This document shows, one piece after another, positions 1-7,360 of a stretch of 64,000 bases of DNA. Position 1 is the stretch's first letter; each line of letters opens with the position of its first letter. Origin of the DNA: Phormidium sp. FACHB-1136 (lineage in GTDB: Bacteria; Cyanobacteriota; Cyanobacteriia; Phormidesmidales; Phormidesmidaceae). The stretch lies in NCBI RefSeq assembly GCF_014697375.1, contig NZ_JACJRS010000001.1, positions 124,001 through 188,000 on the forward strand, given 5' to 3'. The notes beneath the pieces were generated by a model. That model was not told the DNA's origin. It was given only the letters and a program-made list of their open reading frames with translations, and ran no database searches. A program made the position numbers and the translations under genes.

Positions 1-38
1 AACGGCAGTGTGACCCAAAGTAAAGAAATTAGCACCAT
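1..38 (-). CDS. Start of a further Mrp/NDH-1-like membrane subunit (partial)
   Basis: An ATG at 38 on the minus strand opens a frame reading MVLISLLWVTLP that runs off the window edge. An AGGA motif lies about seven bases upstream. The frame follows the MrpD-like gene after 58 bases on the same strand, and its first residues resemble the start of that neighbour (WITLP). A second MrpD-like subunit is common in cyanobacterial mrp operons. Only about 12 residues are visible, so the identity is inferred from context. Confidence 0.4.
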   Translation of the reverse strand, partial: MVLISLLWVTLP

Positions 39-96
39 CGCCAAATCCTTTCGGCCATGGATAAATCGAGTAATGAAAACATATCCGCAGCAGCCC

Positions 97-1548
97 TTAC
101 CACGACCATGACCAAGCCATCCAAAATACGAGAACTAACATCACGCTCATAGCGCCAATGAGATGTTCAAAGTTTTCCATCACCCTGGGTATTCTTAACG
201 GCATCGTTCGTATCCATTGCCCCCAGATTAACCAGCCTGCACCAATTACTCCCAAGGCTTTGAGAGCATTGAACCAGGTGAGTGTTTGCGGCAGGTAGGC
301 AAAATTCAGACCCACTAAAGCCGTCAGCAGTAGCAACAGTGCCACTCCTAATCCAGGATTTTTGATGAAGGCTTGGGAGTCATGGCTACGGTGAGGTAAA
401 AAGATGAATTTGGCATAGAGAATTGCGGTTCCCACGGCAGCGAGATTGAGCACCCAGCTTTGCCAGGGCAAAACCGCCTTGAGTGTTAACATTTTGGTGC
501 TAAATCCAAGGAACAACGGAAACCCTGAAATCGAGAGACTAGCTAGGGTAATGGGGAGCCAAAGCCGAGTGTCGATGGGATTTTGGCGCAGGATGGGGAG
601 GTCGCGACTAGGCAAGTTACCCACCCCAAGGAAGAGGGCCGCTTTACCAAGGCCATGGGCCAAGGCATAGGGGCCAGCCACGCTGGGAGCGACTAAAATC
701 CAGCCCAACTGCGACAGGGTGCTACAAGCCAGCACGCGCTTGGTATCGCGGTCAAAGAGGGCATAGAGCACCCCCAGAAACGCCGCCGCCATGCCAAACA
801 ACCTCACGAGGGGAAGCAACTCCTCCATCATGAGGGCACAGCGCACCAGGGGAAACACCCCGGCCTTGACGACCACCCCAGACAGCAGAGCTGATACCGG
901 GCTTTCCGACTCCGCATGGGTGAGGGGGAGCCACAACCCCGACACAAAAATCCCCCCTTTGGCTAGCAGTCCCACCACAATCAAAACCAGCGCTTCAAGG
1001 GGGGCATTGAGCAGCCCAGAAAAGGCAAAGGACTGATTGGTTTGGTAGACCAAAATGGCTCCTACCAAGTAAAACAGCATAGCCGTATTGCTAATAAATA
1101 GGTAGCGTAGAGCCACCCATAGCGTGCGGTCTTGACGGGGGTAAGCTACCAGAAGAAAGGCGGCAATTCCAATCACCTCCAGAGCCACGTATAGGCTCAT
1201 AAAATCAGCACAGATAAAGGCCGAGTTTAGACTGCCGTGGAGGACAATAGCTTGGGTGTAGAAAAATGACGTTTTTGGGGTGCGCCAACAATAGAGAATA
1301 ACCGCCGCTGTAACCAGAGTATTTGTGAGAATAAAAAAGGCACTTAGGTTATCAACGAGAAGGAGTACGCCAAAGCTATCCAGCAAGCTTAAACTCAGGG
1401 AAACCGGATACAGAAACACCCCTAGGGTGTAGGCCAAAGAAACCAGCGTTACCCCCAAGGCTAGGACACGGTCGGCCTTGGGCAGCAGATAAATGCTAAA
1501 CCCAGCTAACAGGGGCAGGGTAATCCAGATAACGGTAAATATCGTCAT
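97..1548 (-). CDS. mrpD: Mrp-type Na+/H+ antiporter subunit D (NuoM/N-like)
   Basis: A 483-residue integral membrane protein of the proton-conducting NADH dehydrogenase subunit family (Proton_antipo_M). It is almost entirely hydrophobic, with about 14 predicted helices. Conserved pieces include the DNLSAFF segment near residue 66 and the LTHAESESPVSALLSG loop near residue 210, typical of MrpD/NuoM-like antiporter subunits. The ATG overlaps the stop of the preceding mrpC-like gene by four bases, so the two are translationally coupled. MrpC pairing argues for a multisubunit Na+/H+ antiporter rather than NDH-1 proper. In cyanobacteria such subunits are sometimes named NdhD5/NdhD6. It should act in the plasma or thylakoid membrane in Na+ and pH homeostasis. 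Confidence 0.85.
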   Translation of the reverse strand: MTIFTVIWITLPLLAGFSIYLLPKADRVLALGVTLVSLAYTLGVFLYPVSLSLSLLDSFGVLLLVDNLSAFFILTNTLVTAAVILYCWRTPKTSFFYTQAIVLHGSLNSAFICADFMSLYVALEVIGIAAFLLVAYPRQDRTLWVALRYLFISNTAMLFYLVGAILVYQTNQSFAFSGLLNAPLEALVLIVVGLLAKGGIFVSGLWLPLTHAESESPVSALLSGVVVKAGVFPLVRCALMMEELLPLVRLFGMAAAFLGVLYALFDRDTKRVLACSTLSQLGWILVAPSVAGPYALAHGLGKAALFLGVGNLPSRDLPILRQNPIDTRLWLPITLASLSISGFPLFLGFSTKMLTLKAVLPWQSWVLNLAAVGTAILYAKFIFLPHRSHDSQAFIKNPGLGVALLLLLTALVGLNFAYLPQTLTWFNALKALGVIGAGWLIWGQWIRTMPLRIPRVMENFEHLIGAMSVMLVLVFWMAWSWSW

Positions 1549-1901
1549 GGCTCGTACCCCTTTTCGATGACACGAGTTTCTAGGGTGGGGTTATCCCGCG
1601 CTAATTTCATTACCCCCACGAGCATCAAAGCCTGAATCGAAAAGCCGATCACAATGGCCGTTAAGATAACCGCCTGAGGTACCGGGTCAGCGTAGGAGGA
1701 CTTGGGCATTTCGGTAAGGATGGGGGTATACACTCCGGTTCTAGCTGCCACTAGGACAAATAGAGCGATGACCCCAGTGCTCATCACATCCATGGCGATA
1801 ATTTTCATCACCAGATTTTCTTTGAAGATGATGCCTAAGAAACCCATTAAAATGGTGGCATAGACACAGGCATAAAGTATAGTATCTCCCCCTAGTTGCA
1901 T
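1545..1901 (-). CDS. mrpC: Mrp-type Na+/H+ antiporter subunit C (NuoK-like)
   Basis: A 118-residue protein with three hydrophobic helices, the size and topology of the MrpC/MnhC/NuoK family. The central segment reads MDVMSTGVIALFVL and the third helix starts at DPVPQAVILTAIVIGFS; the DPxPQAxxLTAIVI stretch is a hallmark of MrpC. It precedes mrpD with an ATGA overlap, the usual C-D order of mrp operons. The 58-base gap to the ligand-gated channel homologue upstream leaves room for co-transcription with it. MrpA, B, E, F and G are not visible and may lie beyond the window start. Confidence 0.85.
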   Translation of the reverse strand: MQLGGDTILYACVYATILMGFLGIIFKENLVMKIIAMDVMSTGVIALFVLVAARTGVYTPILTEMPKSSYADPVPQAVILTAIVIGFSIQALMLVGVMKLARDNPTLETRVIEKGYEP

Positions 1902-1959
1902 GTTGGTTTAGCTTCCTTCAATTACGGCTTTGACAACGTCTAGATTACGGCTTGTCTTT

Positions 1960-3039
1960 TTAAGCTTGGGTAACAAGCCAGATTAACCCCGTAGCCATGA
2001 CAATAATTTGCAGACTTAGCAAAATCGAATCAGCCCACATCACCCGTTTTGTCCAAATCTCCTCGTTTTTATCGACCCAGTAGGCCGTGATAATCACCTC
2101 TAGGATAGATATAAAAATTAAGATATAGGCGATTACATAGACTTGATCCATCAGTACCAGATAGCCGAGATCAGGCAAGCTGTCGGCGTAGGTTTCCTGG
2201 AGAAAAACGGTGGTTAAAAGGGCCGTTACCGGAAGCGCTACCCGTGAATCGATGTGCTGAGGGGCCAGCAGTAGAGCCGCACAGCTTGAGGCCAGGACAA
2301 TCAGTAAAGGTAGCAGCAATTTCCAAACAAAGAAGCTCCAGGGGCGGGCAATGTTGAGGGAATAGCACAGCACCGAATGTTCCGACTGGCTCGGCAGACG
2401 GGGATCACCAAAGTTAGTGTCGTAGGTTCTCACCAGGCTCTCGATGGCTGACCCCACAATCGACCAACCGGGAATCGTTAGGAACTGGGAATAGCCCGAT
2501 GCTTGGTCATCCGCAACATAGACCAGTTGATCCGTGGTGTAGGCCGAGTTCTCCATAAAGATGCTGAGGTTGTACTGATCGAGGGGATAGTGTTTGAGGT
2601 CAAAGGATTGGAGGAATCGCCCTTCTACCCGTGAGATTTGGTAAAAACTACCATTGGGCAACCGTTCCGGTTCAGGGTGGGCAGGGACAGACATCATCGA
2701 CCAATCACTAATGCTGTTGGTGACTTCTAAATAGGTAATGGGGTCGATGGCTCCTTTCCACTTAAACCACACATAGAAATCGGCATAAAACGAATTAGTC
2801 GCCAGGTCGATATCGTAAACACTGATAGCGAAAATTCCGGTTTCTACCCGTTCAACCTCGGCAGAAGGGGCGGTTGGTTCACTCAGGGAGTTCTGGGGCA
2901 GAAATGACCCTTGGCTTAACCCAATTCCGGCAATACCTAGGACAATCCCTAAACCCAGAATCAAGACTGTGACCAGCCGTTTGGGAAAGGTTCCCGCCGA
3001 CTCAGACCAACGCCGGAACTGAAGCAGATGCATCGCCAA
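1960..3039 (-). CDS. Prokaryotic pentameric ligand-gated ion channel homologue (Cys-loop receptor superfamily)
   Basis: The 359 residues have the architecture of GLIC/ELIC-type channels. There is an N-terminal hydrophobic signal or anchor (about 21-43), then an extracellular beta-rich region (about 65-230). A Pro-loop YPLDQYNL at 151-158 sits where eukaryotic receptors have the Cys-loop. Four membrane helices follow. M1 begins after ARPWSFF (about 235-258). M2 (about 265-285) contains the VALPVTALLTTVF pore-type pattern. M3 spans about 293-318 and M4 about 335-356. The loop lacks the two cysteines, as in known bacterial members. It lies directly upstream of mrpC on the same strand. The ligand and ion selectivity cannot be read from the sequence. 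Confidence 0.75.
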   Translation of the reverse strand: MAMHLLQFRRWSESAGTFPKRLVTVLILGLGIVLGIAGIGLSQGSFLPQNSLSEPTAPSAEVERVETGIFAISVYDIDLATNSFYADFYVWFKWKGAIDPITYLEVTNSISDWSMMSVPAHPEPERLPNGSFYQISRVEGRFLQSFDLKHYPLDQYNLSIFMENSAYTTDQLVYVADDQASGYSQFLTIPGWSIVGSAIESLVRTYDTNFGDPRLPSQSEHSVLCYSLNIARPWSFFVWKLLLPLLIVLASSCAALLLAPQHIDSRVALPVTALLTTVFLQETYADSLPDLGYLVLMDQVYVIAYILIFISILEVIITAYWVDKNEEIWTKRVMWADSILLSLQIIVMATGLIWLVTQA

Positions 3040-3125
3040 TGTCTAGAAAAGATGGGGTCAGTTTAGCGCCCCTTCCACCCTTAATTCCAGTGCCTTTCAA
3101 GCTTTTTGCGCTATCCGTAACCGCT

Positions 3126-3246
3126 TGGGGGATCCCCCTAAATCCCCCTTACAAAGGGGGACTTTGAATCCAATTCTCCTTCCTTTTAGGGAGGGGAATG
3201 TTGCATTCGATTCCCCCCTTCACAAGGGGGGCTAGGGGGGATCCAT
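3126..3246. repeat. Dispersed G/C-tract hairpin repeat, copy 1
   Basis: Tandem short inverted repeats of the pattern TCCCCCTTACAAAGGGGGA occur here, with a final arm ending GGGGGGCTAGGGGGGATC. The same unit recurs at 4753-4862. It occupies the gap downstream of the cation/proton antiporter gene, and the other copy lies upstream of that gene. It may also act as a transcription barrier. Confidence 0.7.
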
Positions 3247-3252
3247 CCTGGT

Positions 3253-4668
3253 TTAAGCGGCGGGATCGGCCTTGGCGGCGGTTTCTCCCTCAGAACCCTT
3301 GAAGGCGATGCGCAGGAAGGGTGGGGCCAGGAAGGTGGTGGCGATCACCATGATGATGATGGCGGCTTCTAGGGGTTTGGACAGCACGCCGCTGGCAGAA
3401 CCGATGCCCGCAAACACCAGGCCCACCTCTCCACGGGGTACCATGCCGATGCCGATGGCCAGTTTGTTAAGCTGAGCTTGACCAAAAGTCGTCCAGCCCG
3501 TGATCACCTTGCCGAGGATGGCCACGGCCAGGAGGAAGAGGGCAATGACCAGACCTTCGCGGTTGGCGGGAATGGCGGGGTTGAGTACGCCCAGGTCGGC
3601 CTTGGCCCCCACGGTAACGAAGAAGATCGGTACCAGGATGTCGGCGATGGGCATGATCTGGAGGTCGAGTTCCTTGCGCTTGTCGGTTTCATCCAGCACC
3701 AGGCCAGCGGCGAAGGCTCCCAGGATGGCCTCTAGGTGGATAACGTTGGCGAAGAAGGCCATCAAAAAGGCGAAGGTAAGGGCGGGGATCACCAGGTTGC
3801 CGCGAGTTTGCAGTTTGTCGGCAATGGCGATGAAGGAACTGTTGAAGAATTTACCCAGGAAGATGGCCCCTAACAGGAACCCGGTGGCGCTAACGATCAG
3901 GTAGATGACGTTCATCACATCCACTTCGCCCGTTTTGGCCAAGCTGGCGACTACGGCGAGGACGATAATGCCCAGCACGTCGTCAATTACCGCTGCGCCG
4001 ACAATGATTTGGCCCTCGGCGGATTTGAGTTGGCCAATTTCCGACAGCACCTTGGAGGTAATGCCGATGCTGGTGGCGGTCAACGCGGCCCCGGCAAAAA
4101 TGGCGGGAATGGTGGGCACATGGAACAGCACCATCAGCCCCGCTGTACCGAGGGCAAAGGGAGCGGCCACACCCACACAGGCCACAATCGCCGCCTGGTA
4201 GCCCACCTTTTGCAGTTCCCGCAGGTCAGATTCTAGGCCGATTTCAAACAGCAGAATAATCACGCCCAGTTCTGCCAAGACCGAGACCACCTCGCTCTGG
4301 CTTTTGAAGACCTCGGTGACAGCCTCAGGAGACAGCCCGCCGATCCACTGCAACAGGCTCATCAGTTGAGAATCCGCCGCCATGGCCCCGCTTTCGGGGA
4401 AAACAATCAGGTTCAGGGCGGAGGTGCCCACAACTACCCCGGCCACCAACTCCCCCAACACCGGGGGCAGGTCTACCAGACGAGACAGTTCGCCACCGAG
4501 CTTACTGGCGATGTAGATCACCACCAGGCTGAGCAGCACTCCGGCCAGCACAATCGGCCCGGTTTCGGCTTCGGCCTCGGTCGCCGCCGCCAGCAGGGGC
4601 GACAGGGTGGGCAGGAGGAGCGTATCGGCCCAGGGTAGCCCAGACAGGCTGGATAGAATCTCAGTCAT
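3253..4668 (-). CDS. CPA2-family cation/proton antiporter (NapA/NhaS3-like)
   Basis: A 471-residue membrane protein of the monovalent cation:proton antiporter-2 family. About 12-13 helices are predicted after a short N-terminal leader. The family signature lies mid-protein: ALTATSIGITSKVL followed by GAAVIDDVLG, whose paired aspartates are the ion-binding pair of electrogenic NapA-type exchangers. An early helix carries LGELVAGVVVG. No TrkA-N domain follows, unlike KefB/KefC. BicA lies next upstream on the same strand, and Na+/H+ antiporter genes are often linked to bicA in cyanobacteria because BicA uptake is Na+-dependent. Na+ extrusion is therefore the likely role. The gene is bracketed by two copies of one repeat family. 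Confidence 0.85.
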   Translation of the reverse strand: MTEILSSLSGLPWADTLLLPTLSPLLAAATEAEAETGPIVLAGVLLSLVVIYIASKLGGELSRLVDLPPVLGELVAGVVVGTSALNLIVFPESGAMAADSQLMSLLQWIGGLSPEAVTEVFKSQSEVVSVLAELGVIILLFEIGLESDLRELQKVGYQAAIVACVGVAAPFALGTAGLMVLFHVPTIPAIFAGAALTATSIGITSKVLSEIGQLKSAEGQIIVGAAVIDDVLGIIVLAVVASLAKTGEVDVMNVIYLIVSATGFLLGAIFLGKFFNSSFIAIADKLQTRGNLVIPALTFAFLMAFFANVIHLEAILGAFAAGLVLDETDKRKELDLQIMPIADILVPIFFVTVGAKADLGVLNPAIPANREGLVIALFLLAVAILGKVITGWTTFGQAQLNKLAIGIGMVPRGEVGLVFAGIGSASGVLSKPLEAAIIIMVIATTFLAPPFLRIAFKGSEGETAAKADPAA

Positions 4669-4727
4669 CGGTGTGGATACCTCTTAACACAGTGGTTGAA
4701 AACTTTAGCGCTGGCCCACCCTTAGGC

Positions 4728-4750
4728 TTCTCTCTCCGTGGGAGAGAGGT
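4728..4750. repeat. Short CTCTCTCC/GGGAGAGAG hairpin repeat fragment
   Basis: A small inverted repeat of CTCTCTCC and GGGAGAGAG resembles the hairpin units of the larger family at 19526-19616 and 40650-40840. It lies just beside the G/C-tract repeat upstream of the antiporter gene. Confidence 0.4.
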
Positions 4751-4752
4751 GA

Positions 4753-4862
4753 GATCCCCCTAAATCCCCCTTAATAAGGGGGACTTTGATTCCGGTTCCC
4801 CCCTTAATAAGGGGGAATTTGCTTCCGGTTCCCCCCTTCCCAAGGGGGGCTAGGGGGGATCT
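4753..4862. repeat. Dispersed G/C-tract hairpin repeat, copy 2
   Basis: Three successive hairpins of the type CCCCCTTAATAAGGGGG are followed by a terminal GGGGGGCTAGGGGGGATC arm. The layout and much of the sequence match the copy at 3126-3246. It fills the gap between the BicA gene end and the antiporter start. Confidence 0.7.
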
Positions 4863-4879
4863 ACCCTCGGATAGCTGGC

Positions 4880-6592
4880 CTAGACTAGGCGGGGCACTTC
4901 TGATCCGGCGGTGTCGCTGGTGTAGTCGATGCCGTCGATGGCTGCAAGCACCTTGAGGGAAGCCTTCAGGGCTTCGGCGCGGGTTTGGACGAGGTGTTCA
5001 GCCGGGACAAACCGCAGCACACCCAGTTTCTCCAGGCGTTTCAGGGTTTTGCCCTTGGCACCGACTAGGAACACCTGCCGTCCGGCGTCCGCTGCATCTT
5101 GGATGGCATTTTCCAGGGCCAGGGCAGCGGTGACGCCGAGGTGGGGTACGTCCTGCAAGTCCACAATCAGCACATCGTGGTCTTCCATGGCGGTATGTTC
5201 TTGGGAAATGGCCCGTGCCACGCCGAAGATCATGGGGCCATCCAGGTGGAAGAGCAGAATCCGGCCCTTGGCCCGATCCATGAGGGCGTTTTCTTCGTCA
5301 TTGAGGGGAAACTCGCCGTCGAAGTCGGTGATGGTTTTCACGCCCTCCGATTGCAGGCTGCTGAGGCGGTCAATGGTAAGCATATTGGCGATGAACACGC
5401 CCACACCCACGGCCACAATCAAGTCCACAAATACAGTCAGGAACATCACCCCATACATGATGGCGGTGCCCTTCCAGGACACATGGTGCGCCCGCTTCAG
5501 GAAGCTCCAGTCTAAAATGTCGAAACCGACCTTGACGGCAATCCCCGCCAGCACCGCCAGGGGAATCACCTTCGTTAACGGAGCTGCCCAAAGGACGACC
5601 ACCAGCAGAATCGCGGCTCGAATCAGACCAGACAACGCCGTAGTACCGCCCGCCTGAATGTTCACCACCGTGCCCATGGTGGCCCCGGCACCGGGCATCC
5701 CGCCAAACAGACCGGACATCAGGTTGCCGATCCCTTGGCCAATCAGTTCCTTGTTGGGGTCGCTTTGGGTACGGGTAATGCTGTCGGCAATCATCGCCGT
5801 CAGCAGGGCATCAATACAGCCCAGCATCCCCAGCACCAGACCATCCACCAGCATCACCCGCAGTTGGTCGGCACTAAAGATGGGCCGTTGCAGGGTGGGC
5901 AATCCGGTGGGGATTTCGCCAATCAAGCGCAGGTCAGCATTGGCAAACACCGTCAGGGCCAGCACCGTACCCGCCACCAGCACCAACAACTGGGGCGGCA
6001 CCCAGCGCTTCAACTGCTTCGGCATCAAAAACAGCACCGCCAGGGAGAACACCCCCAACGCCACCTCCGCCGGATCGAGGGTGGTGATGAGTTCCGGCAG
6101 GCTGGTGAGGGTGCCTACAACCCCGTTTTTCGGCGTGGCATGGCCCAAAAATGGCCCCAGTTGCAGGATAATTAGAATCACCCCAATCCCCGACATAAAC
6201 CCAGAAATCACCGGGTAGGGCATGAGGGTGACATAGCGCCCCAGCTTGAGAAATCCAAAGATAATTTGGAAGAAACCCGCCAGCATGGCGACCGTAAAGG
6301 CCATGGCCAAGCCGTTTTCGGGGTTAGCCGCCACCAGTTGAGCGATGACGGCAGTAAACACCACCGTCATCGGCCCCGTAGGTTCGGAAATTAGCGTCGG
6401 CGTGCCCCCAAACAACGCCGCAAAAAAGCCCACAATCACGGCACCATAGAGACCCGACGCAGGCCCAGCCCCCGAGGCCACCCCAAAGGCCAGGGCCATC
6501 GGCAACGCAATCACCGCAGCGGTGACGCCCCCAAATAAGTCGCCCCGCCAGTGGCGGAAGCTGATCCGATTCGTGATGTCCATCGCCATCAC
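4880..6592 (-). CDS. bicA: SulP-family bicarbonate transporter, BicA-like, with STAS domain
   Basis: A 570-residue SulP (SLC26) transporter. The N-terminus carries the family pattern GDLFGGVTAAVIALPMALAFG, and 12-14 helices run to about residue 420. A cytoplasmic STAS domain follows (about 440-545) with the VDLQDVPHLGVTAALALE core. Length and sequence fit BicA, the low-affinity, high-flux Na+/HCO3- symporter of the cyanobacterial CO2-concentrating mechanism, rather than a sulfate transporter. The CPA2 antiporter lies downstream on the same strand, consistent with recycling of the co-imported Na+. The start could be either of two nearby ATGs (6592 or 6586). A sulfate transporter of the same family is the main alternative. 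Confidence 0.88.
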   Translation of the reverse strand: MMAMDITNRISFRHWRGDLFGGVTAAVIALPMALAFGVASGAGPASGLYGAVIVGFFAALFGGTPTLISEPTGPMTVVFTAVIAQLVAANPENGLAMAFTVAMLAGFFQIIFGFLKLGRYVTLMPYPVISGFMSGIGVILIILQLGPFLGHATPKNGVVGTLTSLPELITTLDPAEVALGVFSLAVLFLMPKQLKRWVPPQLLVLVAGTVLALTVFANADLRLIGEIPTGLPTLQRPIFSADQLRVMLVDGLVLGMLGCIDALLTAMIADSITRTQSDPNKELIGQGIGNLMSGLFGGMPGAGATMGTVVNIQAGGTTALSGLIRAAILLVVVLWAAPLTKVIPLAVLAGIAVKVGFDILDWSFLKRAHHVSWKGTAIMYGVMFLTVFVDLIVAVGVGVFIANMLTIDRLSSLQSEGVKTITDFDGEFPLNDEENALMDRAKGRILLFHLDGPMIFGVARAISQEHTAMEDHDVLIVDLQDVPHLGVTAALALENAIQDAADAGRQVFLVGAKGKTLKRLEKLGVLRFVPAEHLVQTRAEALKASLKVLAAIDGIDYTSDTAGSEVPRLV

Positions 6593-6736
6593 CTAAATCC
6601 TTTTATTGAAGTTAATAAATCCTAAGAGCTTTTGCATCGACAAAAGTCTATGAACAAAACGATAGCATTTCCGTTCGGTAAAGCACACCACATTTATGAT
6701 TGATTTTTCTGATGTGGGTGAAAAGCTTAGATAACC

Positions 6737-7132
6737 CTAGCGTTGCTGCTGTTCGAGGTGGTGGCGGATGGCCTTGAGTTCCTCCAGAATTTGGCGCAGC
6801 AGATCGGTGGTTACAGTTTCGGGGGCGGGCTGCACTTGAATCACGGGCTGAAGCCCCAAGATCTCCTCCGCAAAGCGGCGCACCTCCTGGGGCCGAAACA
6901 CCAGGGGGTCGTCCTTATGTTGGCGCAGTTCGGGGTTGAGTTTGGTGGCGTCGTAGGGCGGGTTGAGCAGTTCGGGGTCGGTGTTGGTGTAGCGGTAGAC
7001 CGAGGCCCGCGAACGGTTGAGTGCACGCTGCACATCGTCAATGGAAAGACCCGGTTCTGGCGAAGGAAAGGCACTACCCATGGGGCCGGGGAACTCGGAC
7101 AGTGGGCTGTGGGAAAAGTCGGAAACACTCAT
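6737..7132 (-). CDS. Small putative DNA-binding protein (conserved cyanobacterial type)
   Basis: A 131-residue soluble protein. Residues about 30-55 (LSIDDVQRALNRSRASVYRY) look like a helix-turn-helix of the MerR/resolvase kind. A segment with DPLVFRPQEVRRFAEEIL and a C-terminal amphipathic helix rich in E, L and Q (possible coiled coil) follow. I recognise it only as a type found in cyanobacterial genomes, without a known function. It lies between bicA and the divergent ClC gene, so regulation of one of them is possible but unproven. Confidence 0.6.
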   Translation of the reverse strand: MSVSDFSHSPLSEFPGPMGSAFPSPEPGLSIDDVQRALNRSRASVYRYTNTDPELLNPPYDATKLNPELRQHKDDPLVFRPQEVRRFAEEILGLQPVIQVQPAPETVTTDLLRQILEELKAIRHHLEQQQR

Positions 7133-7360
7133 GGCGGCGGCTAAGGAAACCCTAGGGAGCTATTCTGGTGACGCGATATCCGTTGGTTACTCTATCAGGT
7201 TCGGCATCGAGTGCAGATCAACCTCAGCCCGCATCCCAACGCCCCGATTCGTCCCCCGGCAAACCGTAGGAGCGCGGTTTCCTCCTTTAGCTAAACACGC
7301 AGGTCATTCACCAGGATTTAGTATGGGTCAGGGAAAGTTGGTCACGTACACCGATCTGTC

